From Archilochus colubris (lineage: Eukaryota > Chordata > Aves > Apodiformes > Trochilidae): a stretch of 64,000 bases of DNA. Each line of letters starts with the position of its first letter. The first letter of the stretch is position 1. The position numbers and the translations under genes were made by a program. Shown here piece after piece: positions 1-11,095 of this stretch. The notes beneath the pieces are model-generated. The model had not been told where the DNA came from, made no database searches, and saw only the letters and a list, made by a program, of their open reading frames with translations. The DNA is taken from assembly GCA_023079485.1 (NCBI GenBank), contig CM041084.1, forward strand, positions 11,716,609-11,780,608. The letters are read 5' to 3'.

Positions 1-1319
1 TGCTGGCTTATTCTGTAAAATTTATCTTCTTTCTTTTATCCTATAATCTGGGCTGAGCTCTCATGCAGTACGTTCCATCTTTGCCTACCTCAGGTGGCAC
101 TAGTATGCACTTGCTTATCTTCGTCTTTGATATAATAAATCCATCACTCTAATGTCATTATTTGTCTTATGATAAATTCTGTCCAGATTAGTAGGTACTA
201 CTTGATCAAAGACATCAATGTATTTGCACATGTCCTGTACCTTTTTATACAACACAGCACAGCAGAAGATGCCTCACAACTAGTAATCGGTATGTGAGAT
301 TTCGGCATAACATCAATGAGATGGTTGAGCCGTCCTTGCCTCTTTCTCCATCCGGATGAGCAAATGAGAACTAATTCATTTGCTGTGACTGTCAATCAAT
401 TAAAACTCTTGCTCTGAGCTAATATCAAACACTCCATTCAAGAGATACTGTGCCTAAATGTTCCGGCTTACAATTGCCAGCATTAGTTATTAATTCTATG
501 GTAGGTGAAGCTCAGAGATAAATTTGGTTATAGAAGATTTAGCAGAGGTTATATTTATTAACCCTTATTTAATCACCTCAGCCAAGCAAACAGCTTTGAT
601 CAACAGCCTAGAGCTATAGTTCAATATTTACACCTTGCATGAAAATATGGCATTTAATCTAATCAAGTTGGCCAATGCTGAACATGCCACATTAAATGTT
701 TACTCTTCAAATCTGGAGTTCATTCATTCTATCATTCTAATTCCTGAACCCAATTTGAAAATAGTTTGCATTAATGCTATCTTGCAGCTTTATGTGTTTG
801 CCTTCTAAACACAGGTTAAATGACCTTGTCTCGTGAATGTGACATTGTTAAAATCAAAGAATAAATGTGACAGTATTATCCACTGGAAGAAAAACTCATG
901 CATTTCTAACAGGAAAAAGACAAAATATCTCTTTATTTGTAGCAGTTCTTTTGCTACCAAAAATAACCTTTTCCTCTTTAGTATTACTGTTCAGTGAAAC
1001 GTGAGCAGCTTGTGCGCTGATTTTAATTTTTTCTCTCCCCACCCTAGATAAACTTTTAAGCAGCAGACTGAAAGATGAACAAACGAATGGGAGTCAGCTA
1101 AAATAAGCAGTGTAAAGTTAAAATCTCTTTAAAAAAAAATAGGGGTCTAAAACAAAGCTCTGAAGACTGACTCTAATCTCACACAAACCTATTTCAGTAA
1201 AGCAGAAGTAATTCTAATGGTATTGAAGAAGGTACAATGGGAGAAATGAGATCAAAGGCAAAGCTTTACTCCTCATTGCTTCTTAGATTTCTCACATTGG
1301 AACAGAAAGGAAAAGTCTG
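1..1319. other. AT-rich DNA, no feature seen
   Basis: No repeat, RNA gene or convincing exon is visible here. Reading frames are short and interrupted on both strands. The composition is like the rest of the window background, consistent with an intron or intergenic DNA. Confidence 0.6.
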
Positions 1320-1320
1320 T

Positions 1321-1370
1321 ATTTAAAAAAAAAAAAAACAACAAAAAAAAACCCAAACAAACAAAACCAA
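1321..1370 (+). repeat. A-rich / (CAAA) low-complexity tract
   Basis: A run of A interrupted by single C residues passes into CAAA-type units. Similar tracts occur at 6920-6985, 21207-21290, 40055-40090, 48040-48057 and 52551-52575. No retroposon body with a recognisable sequence precedes it, so it is called only as low complexity. Confidence 0.8.
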
Positions 1371-2330
1371 AGAGCATGGTATCTCCTCACTAGTTGGGGT
1401 AAATAAAGAAGACTGTAAATTTAAAAAAGAAAAAAATTGTATCACAAGGGCAGAGGTACTTAGAAATTAGTATTGAGTTAATTTTAAAATAACCTGCACC
1501 TTTTTCACTTGCAGTAAATTTTGATACAATCTCCCCTCACAAGTACACAACATCAACAGACATGGAAAAACTGGACGTGTGTACAGAGGCAGAATTGTGT
1601 TGGTCAACAGCTGACCACTGTGTTTCAAATCATTCTTCAAAGAAACGATGACCAAAGCAGGTAACTGAATTTGTGAGAATGGTGGGTCAGGGTATGGCCA
1701 CTCCAATGGGCCATAATGGCACCGTGCTGTGCTGTGAGATTTACCTGCTCCTGAACATAGAATGCATCCCTCTTACACTCTACCAAGCTCTGCAACAAAG
1801 ACTAATCTTCTGAAATCTCTATATTTTCAGCCACAATTCACTCTATCATGTGCAAGAAAACACAGGAAATATTTCTGTAGGTCTTCTGCCTTTAGACATA
1901 TCATTTTTAATATAAAACTTGTTTTCTTACTATTAAAAATGTCCTATTGACTTCTTCCCTATCTTTTTTCTTTTTTTTGCAAACGAATACATATGTAAAT
2001 ATATATATGTAACTATATACATATAACATTTCATAAATGGTTTAGAAGTGAGAATATCAATATTATTGACAGAATAATGCAAAGAGGTTGTTATACAGCT
2101 GACCATCCATTGCGAAAAGAAAATTGAGTGACTTGTCCATGCTCACAAAGCCAGAGAAAACACCAGACATCCAGACCTTGATTCACCTGCCCTAACTTGG
2201 ATACCTGAAAGTTAAATTCTGTAATCACAGCTACTCAGGCTATGCTCCACTTATGGTCAACAAAGGAAAAAAGAGAGCAATTTAAAGCAGTTTTCATCTC
2301 ATCCTGAACTAAGTCACTTACTAGAGGTTG
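1371..2330. other. unannotated DNA with one short exon-like frame
   Basis: Nothing recognisable by family. A 45-codon open frame (1517-1651, + strand) follows a pyrimidine tract and AG at 1513-1514 and ends at TGA. The opposite strand is also open over the same stretch, which weakens the case for coding. A short AT-alternating stretch lies near 1990-2030. Confidence 0.4.
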
Positions 2331-2420
2331 AATTCTCCCCATCCAATATAAAGGCAGCATAGTGCTTCCAGCTTAGCCACAGATAAATTTGTACACTTAA
2401 TGTTAGGTGATAGGAGCCCA
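2331..2420 (+). repeat. left arm of a 90-bp inverted repeat pair
   Basis: This segment matches the reverse complement of 3364-3453 over 90 bp without gaps, with about 12 mismatches by hand count (about 87% identity). A 10-bp block (AGATAAATTT) and a second (TGTTAGGTGA) are perfectly shared. Weaker similarity seems to continue on both sides. It could be one end of a non-autonomous DNA transposon, or one of two independent copies of an old dispersed repeat in opposite orientation. The family is not recognised. Confidence 0.8.
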
Positions 2421-3363
2421 CAAAAACCTCCTAATTCTATGCTATATATGAATATATATGACCAAATGTTATATATATACACGCATAGGTGTGTGTGGGT
2501 GTGTGGGTGTGTGTGTGTGTGTGTTGCAAAGAGGGAGACCTACAGGGTTTGGTTGATGTTCCTCTGTATTTTTCCATTGCTTCCATCAGTACTTCATTCT
2601 TTCCCTTCCCTCTACTTACAAAATATCTGACTGTTAAACACGGTGAAGTATTTTATTGTTAAGCATTTAAGAAGAGATAAATGATGGTTTGAGTGTTAAT
2701 GCACCAAGGTAGATCAAAATCTTAACAGTGTTAAATGGTTTCTGAGCCACTAGAGCATAGCATCAGTGCTATAAAGAAGCACTCCCTGATGGATTGTTAG
2801 CAATACTCTAACTCTTTTCAGGACAATAATATTGACTTCACATTAGATAAACATGAATCTTCTAAACAAGAGATGAATATGCAGAAATCAGCCTCCTCTT
2901 CATTTCTAGCAGCTAAAAGGCAGCAGGACACACTCTAAAGAACTTAATTTTAACTGTAATTAGCTTTTGCAGTGAAGTGCACTAAGGTAACAAATGAAAC
3001 ACAGTGCTACAACACAGAACTAAAGAGGGAGTAGAGGAGTTCATACTGTTTACCTTGACAATTTCTTTTTTTCACAGACCCTAGTATTAGTAAAGTACAG
3101 GCATTAAATGGCCCTTACACTTTCACAGAGGCAGCTGTGGGAAATAAATGAAAAATTAAAAACAGTGAGGTATAGAATCTGTGCTTGTAAGTTGCTCAAA
3201 TGTAAGTACATGACAAGCAAAAGGGTAATTTTTCCTCTTTATCTCTAGACCACAAATTCTGAAGAGCTGATGCAATGTTTCAGAAAAATTGCTTAGCATT
3301 TACCAATTGGAAATTCATGGGTTATAACTCCAACAGAAGTCACAGACATCAAGGTTTTTTGTG
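2421..3363. other. 943-bp spacer between the inverted arms
   Basis: AT-rich sequence with a TG microsatellite at its left and no reading frame that suggests a transposase. If the arms are terminal inverted repeats, this would be the interior of a non-coding element. If not, it is ordinary background DNA. Confidence 0.45.
2489..2524 (+). repeat. (TG)n microsatellite
   Basis: About 36 bp of alternating GT, interrupted twice by GGG. It is preceded by a short TATATATA stretch. A reading frame through it gives only Val-Cys repeats and is not a gene. Confidence 0.9.
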
Positions 3364-3453
3364 TGGGCCCCTATCACCTAACATTAGGTGTACAAATTTA
3401 TCTGTGCCTCCACTGGAAACATTATTCTGCCTTTATGGTGGATGGAGAGAATT
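3364..3453 (-). repeat. right arm of the 90-bp inverted repeat pair
   Basis: Reverse-complement partner of 2331-2420. The outer end, 3444-3453, pairs with 2331-2340, and the inner end, 3364-3373, pairs with 2411-2420. No target-site duplication can be assigned, because the outer limits of the similarity fade gradually. Confidence 0.8.
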
Positions 3454-4190
3454 TTTTCCTTTACAGGGACAGTTTCCTGTCTGCTAACGAGAAACATGAT
3501 TCTGTCAAAAAATGTATTGGTATAAACCAAGCATAATATACCACTACAAAGATTATGCAACAAAATTTTAAAAACTCCAAACAAATAAAAAACTTCCTAG
3601 TTTTAGACCTTTTCAATAAACACTAGAGGTGAACCTTGTAAACTGTTATCTCCCGAAAAATAAAAAAAGTGGGATTTGCTGAGTCTCAAAACAATTAGAC
3701 TGCTGATCTTTCAATTTTTCTGTGGTTTAGAATTAGATTAGGATGTGTCTGGAACACAAACCTGTTGCTTTTTGAAGAAGTAAAACTACATCTCCTTCCA
3801 GTTAGTGTGATAGAGATCTTCAACAAAATAGATCTGTCACAGAAGAAACCACTTTTTAATGGATGTGGATGTTTATGGCATTCTAATTCTCTATTGATTG
3901 TTTCCATAGTTGATATATTTTTCAAGTTTTTGAAGCACCAAGTGAATTTATTAGGAACTTGGAAACTTTTGATAAACACTAATTTGATTTTTATATAATT
4001 TCAGTGAACAATAGTATCGAAAATTCTAATACTTATGGGGAGTCATAAGTAGTCTTTAAATTACAGGAAAGTAGGAACTAGAAATCCAAAACTTATGGCA
4101 ATCCTTTACTCTGAGTCTCCCATCACTTAACTCAGGACAGAAATTTGAGTTTGTTACTGCTTTCTGCAACTTCCCAAGCAAAGACAAACA
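3454..4190. other. AT-rich DNA, no feature seen
   Basis: Open frames of 94 codons (- strand) and 77 codons (+ strand) overlap in this stretch and cancel each other as evidence. No repeat family was recognised. Confidence 0.5.
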
Positions 4191-4194
4191 GAAA

Positions 4195-4330
4195 TGTCGG
4201 GAAAGGACCTCAAGAGGCAGGTTGATCCACATTCATCCTCCAACCATGAATCAGTTCTCCCCAAGATCTTCTTGACACATCTGTCTAAATTAGTCTATAA
4301 AGTTTTTCAATCCAAAGATTAAATTTCATT
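4195..4330 (-). mobile_element. possible very old CR1 3' fragment
   Basis: The + strand reads GGGAAAGGACCTCAAGAGG, and about 80 bp further on TGTCTAAATTAG followed by a CAATCCAAAGATT stretch. The order and spacing resemble the complement of a CR1 LINE 3' untranslated region. Divergence is high and no terminal octamer repeat is left, so this is tentative. Confidence 0.3.
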
Positions 4331-5340
4331 ACTAAAAATGATAATACAAATTATTAATAATGAGAGTTTTTGTATAAACTCACTAAACCAGACTGAATTC
4401 CTAAGCATACTGGGTTCATGAATTTCCATTCACACTCAGTTTCTACAAGTGGACTGAAAAATCTTTTTCATTGAAGTGTAATGTAGTTAAAATATTCACT
4501 GATTCCATATTTTTTCTATACTCCATTTGGGTTTCATTTTAGCCTAACTTGCTGGCACTTTGAAAAAGTCTTACAGATAAATCCAGATTTTATATCCTTT
4601 GTGTACACATGTACTGGGCCTAAAAATCTGACCCTCAAATACAACACAGCAAGGTAACTGTGACTTTAATAAAAGAGTTAAAAGATTAAGATATATGTAT
4701 CACCTTTATTTGGAATTTGAATGTGTCTTTACTGTATGTTTAGTTACTCTGGAGAAAGACATTGAATAGGCAAAACAAAAACCATTTTTCCAAAGGTTTG
4801 TCCACAAAGCTGCCATTTCCTCCAAACATAGATGTAGGAGAAGGTTTATCAATGGACAAGGAAAATAAAATTTCAAAACGTTTATTACAATACTTGTCAA
4901 AAATTGTCACCAGGGTTTCATTGAATATTTAGAGGCTGAGTGCTACTTTGTTTGCCCACCACTGTGATTTCCCCCTCCTGCATTATAATAGTCTCTGTTG
5001 CCTTGCCTTTTAGCTGCAGAGCTGCTGTGGCAGACAATCAAAGGGTATTTTTCAAACTGCTGAAAGGAAGAAATTATTCCAAGAAACCACATGGAAAAAC
5101 AAAATAGATATAACTGGCTAGCACCAGTGCCATAAGGATCTCAAAAAATGCTTTAAAGACACTAATTATCAAAAGTTGGTAATGGCTAGGGAATACAGAT
5201 TATTAAAACATATAAAATAATAGACACAGAATCATATAACTATTATTATGAAATATCCATGCATACTTTGAGCCCTGCTTTAAAACAAATGTTCCCTGAT
5301 ACTTGCTCCATCATTATTTTGCTCAAGGTATTTTCCAGAA
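4331..5340. other. AT-rich DNA, no feature seen
   Basis: No repeats, coding or RNA features could be supported. Confidence 0.5.
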
Positions 5341-5500
5341 TATTATATTATGTTATATTATATTATATTATATTATATTATATTATATTATATTATATTA
5401 TATTATATTATATTATATTATATTATATTATATTATATTATATTATATTATATCATATCATATCATATCATATCATATCATATCATATCATATCATATTA
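5341..5500 (+). repeat. two-block pentanucleotide satellite (TATTA)22(TATCA)9
   Basis: Thirty-two 5-bp units run without a frame break. Units 1-22 (5341-5450) are TATTA except unit 3 (TGTTA). Units 23-31 (5451-5495) are all TATCA, and the last unit is TATTA again. A single T-to-C change was therefore amplified as a block. Reading frames through it encode only Ile/Leu/Tyr or Ile/Ser/Tyr/His repeats and are artefacts. Confidence 0.97.
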
Positions 5501-7710
5501 TGCCATACTGTCAACTAGGATAAATCAGTACCATCCCATCAGCTTCAAATGAGCTGCACCTGGTTTGAACCAGTAGAAAATCTAGCCAATTTTCTTCTTC
5601 ATTTTACAAAAAAGGCCCTGCATGCAGCACAGCACTTGTGTTTGAACATGAAGAAAAAAAAACATTTCCAGTGTATGCACAGCAAGGAAAATTACTATCT
5701 TTTGGATTTTGTAGATTTAAGGGATATATGAGAAGATTAGGAACTCTCAGACCTTACTATATTGCTTTGGAACCTGGATCAGATAGACATGATGAAGAGG
5801 TTTAGCAAGGTGCATATTAGAAAGTAGAGCAAGCTGCAACCATGCAATAAAAATTATAGCAGACAATACAATATAATGATTTTATGAAGCACTGAAAGCA
5901 TCAAAAAGAGCTCATCTCAGGTTTTACGTACAAGTAAATTAATAACTTGGTCCCCAAGTACAGATGAGTTTTCTGTCTCCCTCTCTCCATTTTTTCCCCC
6001 TTTCTTCCAGTCCATCAGTTTTGCCTTAAGATACGGTTCATAAAAATTTATATTGAAACTCTTTTATGATTCATTTAATGTTTCAAACAACCTGAACAAT
6101 GACTTCAAAACTTCACAAAGTTTTAATTTTAATCCACTTCAAACTCATAACAAACACAATTTTTTTTCTAGTAGATGGGCATCGGACAAGAGAAATTGCT
6201 CTCTAGCACGGTGGAAAAGAGATCACGAGAACCAGACGGTTACATAAAAGTTGATCAAAAGCTGATGCTAAGTAAAGAGATCACCCTACCCTACAACAAA
6301 GTGCTTCAGCCTGCCTTTCCATTGTCACAGATTTAAAAATATTTAATTAAGATGATACACTGCCCTGGCAGGAGAATGCAATTACTAGGGAGTTCTACTA
6401 ATTCAAGCCACCATATAAACAGAAAAAATTGACCTCTCTTCCCCAAGAACTAGAAGATGGGCTATCCCAGGAATGGAAAAGGCAAAAGTAAACTATGAAA
6501 ATAATAACCTCAGGTATTGGCTTGCTGTTTCTCAGAAGCAGTGGCAAATAGCTGGCTTGAGAAGGGCATCCCACACAGCCCAGTTTCCCCACAGGGCATA
6601 CCAACAGTGATTGATTTCATTTTTAAGGATGCTGGCTAAGGTAGAGTCAGCTGTCAGACTAAGGCTCTGTGCTGCCTAGAGCATCGTGATTGAGACAGCA
6701 ACATGTTTTTGATTAGTGATAGCCACAATTCAGTACAATCTTGGACCATATTAAAATCTATAATTACCAGATAAACAAAACAAGACAGAAACAAATCCAA
6801 AGCTACATTTCAAGTAACCTACTAGTTGATTAGATAACATTGATTGTAAAAGTGCTTGCTGTCAGATATGCTTGCTGTTGAAACTTCTTTTTTTCCCTCT
6901 GTATCAAATAAAGAGATTATGAAGAACTGAAAAAGACAAAACAGAAACAAAAAGAAAAAAAAACAACCAAACAAACAAAAAAAGAAGTGATGCTCAGTGA
7001 TGCTCTGTGGACAGCAGACAGGATTCTGCTCTCTGCACTGTAGTCAGAGCATTACAGCAATTGGCAGTCTAAGCTTTTTGCTTCTCTGGACTACCTCCTG
7101 ATAAGTATAAGTGCCATGAAAATTTGTCCTCCTATTCATCAACATTAAAGTCTCTCACCAACATGAGATAGCAAATAAAAATTACCTTTATTTTATCTAT
7201 GACTTAAACATCCTAGATAGGCTCCAGCTGATGTTTGTTATTTGTATTCTGCTAGGTGTTGATGGTCCTATTTCATTCAATTAAAATCTAGGCAAAATAA
7301 TGGAGGTACCTCAGAACTAATGTCAGATTTTTTTTTCTATGCATATTCCTTCTTGCAAAGATAATTTCTTTTTTCTTGTCATGCAGATGTGTCATATTAA
7401 ATATATCAAAGATGCTCAGAACTTCACGATAAAGCCTTTACTTAGAATGCCCACATCTCTCAGACATTTTCTTTTTTAAAAAAAAAAATCCTTTCTGGAA
7501 TTACAGTAAGGTAGCAAGGTTGAGCCTCTGACAAAAGCATTACGGAAAATTTGTGAGCAGCCCACTACTGCCAGTGAGTATTTACAGCTTTTTTCAATAA
7601 GAATCTCTAACTGGTCAATTTTCATTTAAAAAAAAAAAATCAGTTATAAAGATAATACATAAATGTAAGGTTTACCATACAGTTTGCTTCAGAATGTTGT
7701 ACTATGCTAT
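5501..7710. other. AT-rich DNA with an A-rich tract, otherwise nothing seen
   Basis: The only clear structure is an A-rich, CAAA-containing tract at about 6920-6985. No exon or repeat family was recognised. Confidence 0.5.
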
Positions 7711-7754
7711 AATTTATTAGAGGAAAATGTCACTGTCGACTGACGTCAATTTTC
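7711..7754 (+). repeat. 44-bp duplicated motif, copy 1 (contains TGACGTCA)
   Basis: Matches 9556-9599 at 39 of 44 positions, in the same orientation and without gaps. Flanking sequences on both sides do not match. Positions 7741-7748 read TGACGTCA, the palindromic cAMP-response-element (CRE) consensus bound by CREB/ATF bZIP factors. Whether this is a functional site, an ancient repeat fragment or both cannot be told from one genome. Confidence 0.8.
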
Positions 7755-9555
7755 TCTTTGCTCAGGAAAAGTAAAAGAAGACTTGAATGAATGGCTAAAC
7801 TGGCAAGGCAATACTTGGCATGAAAATAAGTTTAAACAGATACAGCACAGGCACTGAATACCTCTATGACTATAAACTGACCCAGCAGGACTAAAAGAAA
7901 TGTAGCTGATCGCTTGATCACCAGCTGTAATATCTCATCTTTTAAAGATCACAATAGAGAGATCAATCTATAAACATTGATTCAAGTGTTGAATCTACAA
8001 TATATATATATGTATATATATGGAAGTTTAAAAAAAAGAAAAAATAGTAAAGAATCATATGAATTCTTTCAAGAACAAAGGCCTTATAAGATCCACAAGG
8101 TGCCAAATAGACACATTTTATAACAAATTCTAAAATGTAAGATAACTGATAATTTCTTTATTGTTAAAATTAACTGGCAAATAAGGTGGAAAGGAAGTTA
8201 AAATGAAAAAGATCACGTTCCACAATCACATGTCATAAGTTATACAAAACAATGAATCTTAGCCAACCAAAGAAAATCTTTCATTAAACAGTACTTGAAA
8301 CAAAATAATTATTATTGGATGTCCAGAAATCATATGGAAATAACAATGAAGAAACAGTGAAGTCAGAACCTTGTTCTTTCCTGAAGGAAGGCTTGATGGA
8401 AAATTTGAGACCAACTTCTGGGGTTTAACAGTGCAGCTGTAATTGTACTTGTAAGAAGTGCTACTGTGAAACATCCAATGAACAAAAATCCTCATTACCA
8501 GATATTTTAATTTCAATTAAAAAAAAACAACAACAATTAAAAAATCAATATCCTGTGTTTTGTCCAGTCTTCCATTCCTCACAATGGGATTCTTCCCACC
8601 AGTTTCCAGAATTTGTAGGAGGACTCAAAACCCCCCAATGGGTGTTTCTCAAAAAACCAAGACACACCTCCTTTTTTTTTTTTTTTTTTAATTGGAATTT
8701 TTAAAGTGTGATTTCCAGTAGCTTCTTTCTGCTACTTAACAGATTCTTCCTTCTTTCTGCCCAGAAGGTGCAGCTCAGCCTTCCCAGTCAGCACTTGACA
8801 AGCTCCTGCTCCTGTCCCCACACCTGGAACCCAAGCCAGATGCTCACACCACATCAACCTCTACTGAAGGCATATTGGAAAATGTCTGCCAGAGCCAATT
8901 TTCTGTCTGCTTGAGCCCTTCATTGACAAAACCCTTCTCCTAACGAGCATGCAGGTTGTTTCTGACACCAAAAGCAAATCTTTCTTCCTACAGCGGAAGT
9001 TGCAAAAACAGGAGCAAAACTCATTCCTTCTATATCAAGAATTGTATTTATGTCATGTGGAACACTGTTTTGAAATATTACAGGGGAGCTTCCCAGTTTC
9101 AGTCCTCAAAACTGTTATTTTCCAATGATGAAAGCACTTAGCTATTGCATCCATATTAGCTGCAATGAAGTTACATAAAATGTACTTAAAATGTATTTCC
9201 AGGATAGGCTATTTAAAACTATCCTCCTTTCTTTTTATAGTAATTTTGAAGTTACTGCTGTTCTATCTCTTGAAAGACAGATGTTTGACACTTGATGTTT
9301 AGTCAGGCTATCACAATGTCAGATGTTTTATTTACTAATGATATTTCCAATGTGTTCTTTTGTTGTGGCTACACGACATCTCCTGAAGGGCTGCAGTAAA
9401 GAAAATAAAGGTCTAGGTAGAGATGGGAACCTACCACAAGCCTCCTACATATGCTTGCTATAAACACATACAATGTTTTTTGAGAGGAGATGAACATTTG
9501 AGTGCATTTTTCCTAGCCAGCCACAAATTCCAGAGTTCTCAGAGAAGTGAGACTG
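7755..9555. other. AT-rich DNA between the two 44-bp motif copies
   Basis: Holds a short TATA-alternating stretch at about 7999-8021, a poly-T run near 8672-8690 and a GC-richer island (8740-8940). The island is open for 64 codons in one frame and 68 in another. No protein family is recognisable. Confidence 0.45.
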
Positions 9556-9599
9556 AATTTATTAGATGAAAATGTCACTGTCAGCTGACATCAGTTTTC
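9556..9599 (+). repeat. 44-bp duplicated motif, copy 2 (CRE core reads TGACATCA)
   Basis: Partner of 7711-7754, 1.8 kb downstream in the same orientation. The five differences include the CG of the CRE-like core, which reads CA here. This fits decay of a methylated CpG in this copy. The adjacent dinucleotide GA reads AG, giving an E-box-like CAGCTG in this copy only. Confidence 0.8.
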
Positions 9600-10499
9600 A
9601 GTTTTTAAGAATACAACTTTTACCGTTTTTACAGTTTTTAAGACTATCGTCTCCAATGCTGTTTTTGCATGCTCTCCTTTGACACTAGTAAAACTAACAG
9701 AAATACTTTTAACAAGTGAAGTGCAACTCTGCCTAACATCATAAGCAGTTTTAGAGAGGTGTTGTTTGAGTTTCAGACTAAGGTTGGAGTTGACTGTCAT
9801 TGCATTATATTGCATATGGATATCACATAGCGTAAATTTTTTTCCTTAATAGTCTGTGTGTTCTGGAAGCTAAGTCATAGGTGATTTACCCTCTAGTGAG
9901 TGTTGTTAGTGCAGCGTATTACACACTTGGCTAGCCCCAGTTCTTATTCATGGCTTCTTATTTTTATTTTCAAGGATTAGACTAAACCACACATATAGGG
10001 TAGGTAAGAATTTTTATTTTCTATCATACTTCTGTGCTTGGAGATATGCAATGAAGAAACACACATCTTTAAAAATGTCAAATTGCAAAAGCTTCACTTT
10101 TTTACATAGATATTCAATACTAAAGAAGAATATACAAGGCAGCGGAACTCTTTGAGTTTACATCTGTGTCATGCTTTATGTATTGGAGAAAATTTTGCAA
10201 GGGTGAAGATGAGGAATGGAGCTGTGAAATTCAATTACTATGCTTTGCAAAATTTAGGAATCTGTGCTGACTATCTAATAATACAAAATACAGTGACTAT
10301 CTCATTTTCCTTTCTGCAAAACACATCAGTTTTTTTCCCTTCCTTAAATAATTCCTATTATTAAAAATAAAATCCTTCAGATTTTTTCATCCTCCAAGGA
10401 AATAATAAATCTTTCTTCAAAACACATAAGAGATCTTAGAGAATATTTTTTCCAAAATCTGAAAATCTTAAACTTACTTTTTCATTTTCACAGATAAAA
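9600..10499. other. AT-rich DNA, no feature seen
   Basis: Short frames only; no repeat family recognised. Confidence 0.5.
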
Positions 10500-11095
10500 C
10501 CCCATCATTTCATGATAACTTTTTGGCTGATACGAGGTAAAAGAGGATGTGATTGGAACTGAAAGCTATCCAGTTTTATTTATCCCTGCTTCTCTGATTT
10601 AAAATGAAGCCTGGCTGCGTGCAGATGATAACTGTGAGCAAAGGTTGACATCAATTGGAGCTGTAGGACGAGCTGTCTCTGTGTGGGGGAAAATATCACC
10701 TTTTTTAAAAGATGCCAAGTGACACTGACAAAATAGACAAGGCAGTCCAGATCAATGACATAAAAATGGTTGTCATATAATGATTAGTGAACTACTGCTC
10801 ATAATAATCTCTTTCAATAGACTCCTCTGAGGATAATGCTTGATTATTTGAACACAGTATATTATTAATTACTGGTAGGCTGAATTTTACTGTCTAATTT
10901 GTATTTTTACAGTATGTGACATTTGAAAGCTTGAGGTAATTTTCAGTATCTTATTAGGTGTTTGAAATTCAGTTTGTACCTTTTGCTTCAAACAGCAGCC
11001 TTTTAATTTAGTGCCTCTTTAGCGGAGTGGGTTTGATATGGAATAATCATTAGGGCAGTAACCACATCTGTAGGAAGTCTCATGGGAAGGTGTCT
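10500..11095. promoter_or_regulatory. candidate conserved non-coding block (by appearance only)
   Basis: The block is free of recognisable repeats and unusually free of low-complexity runs. It has several homeodomain-type TAAT/ATTA cores, including ATTAATTA near 10862, and intact CpG-containing words, which are uncommon in this AT-rich background. This look is typical of vertebrate conserved enhancers, but conservation was not measured. Treat it as a candidate only. Confidence 0.2.

Noticed and set aside
5259..5552. 97- and 71-codon frames rich in Ile, Leu and Tyr
   Set aside because: They are translations of the TATTA/TATCA satellite, whose 5-bp unit lacks stops in these frames.
8737..8934. 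GC-richer 65-codon frame after an acceptor-like site
   Set aside because: Another overlapping plus-strand frame is equally open, no donor or family supports it, and it is within chance expectation.
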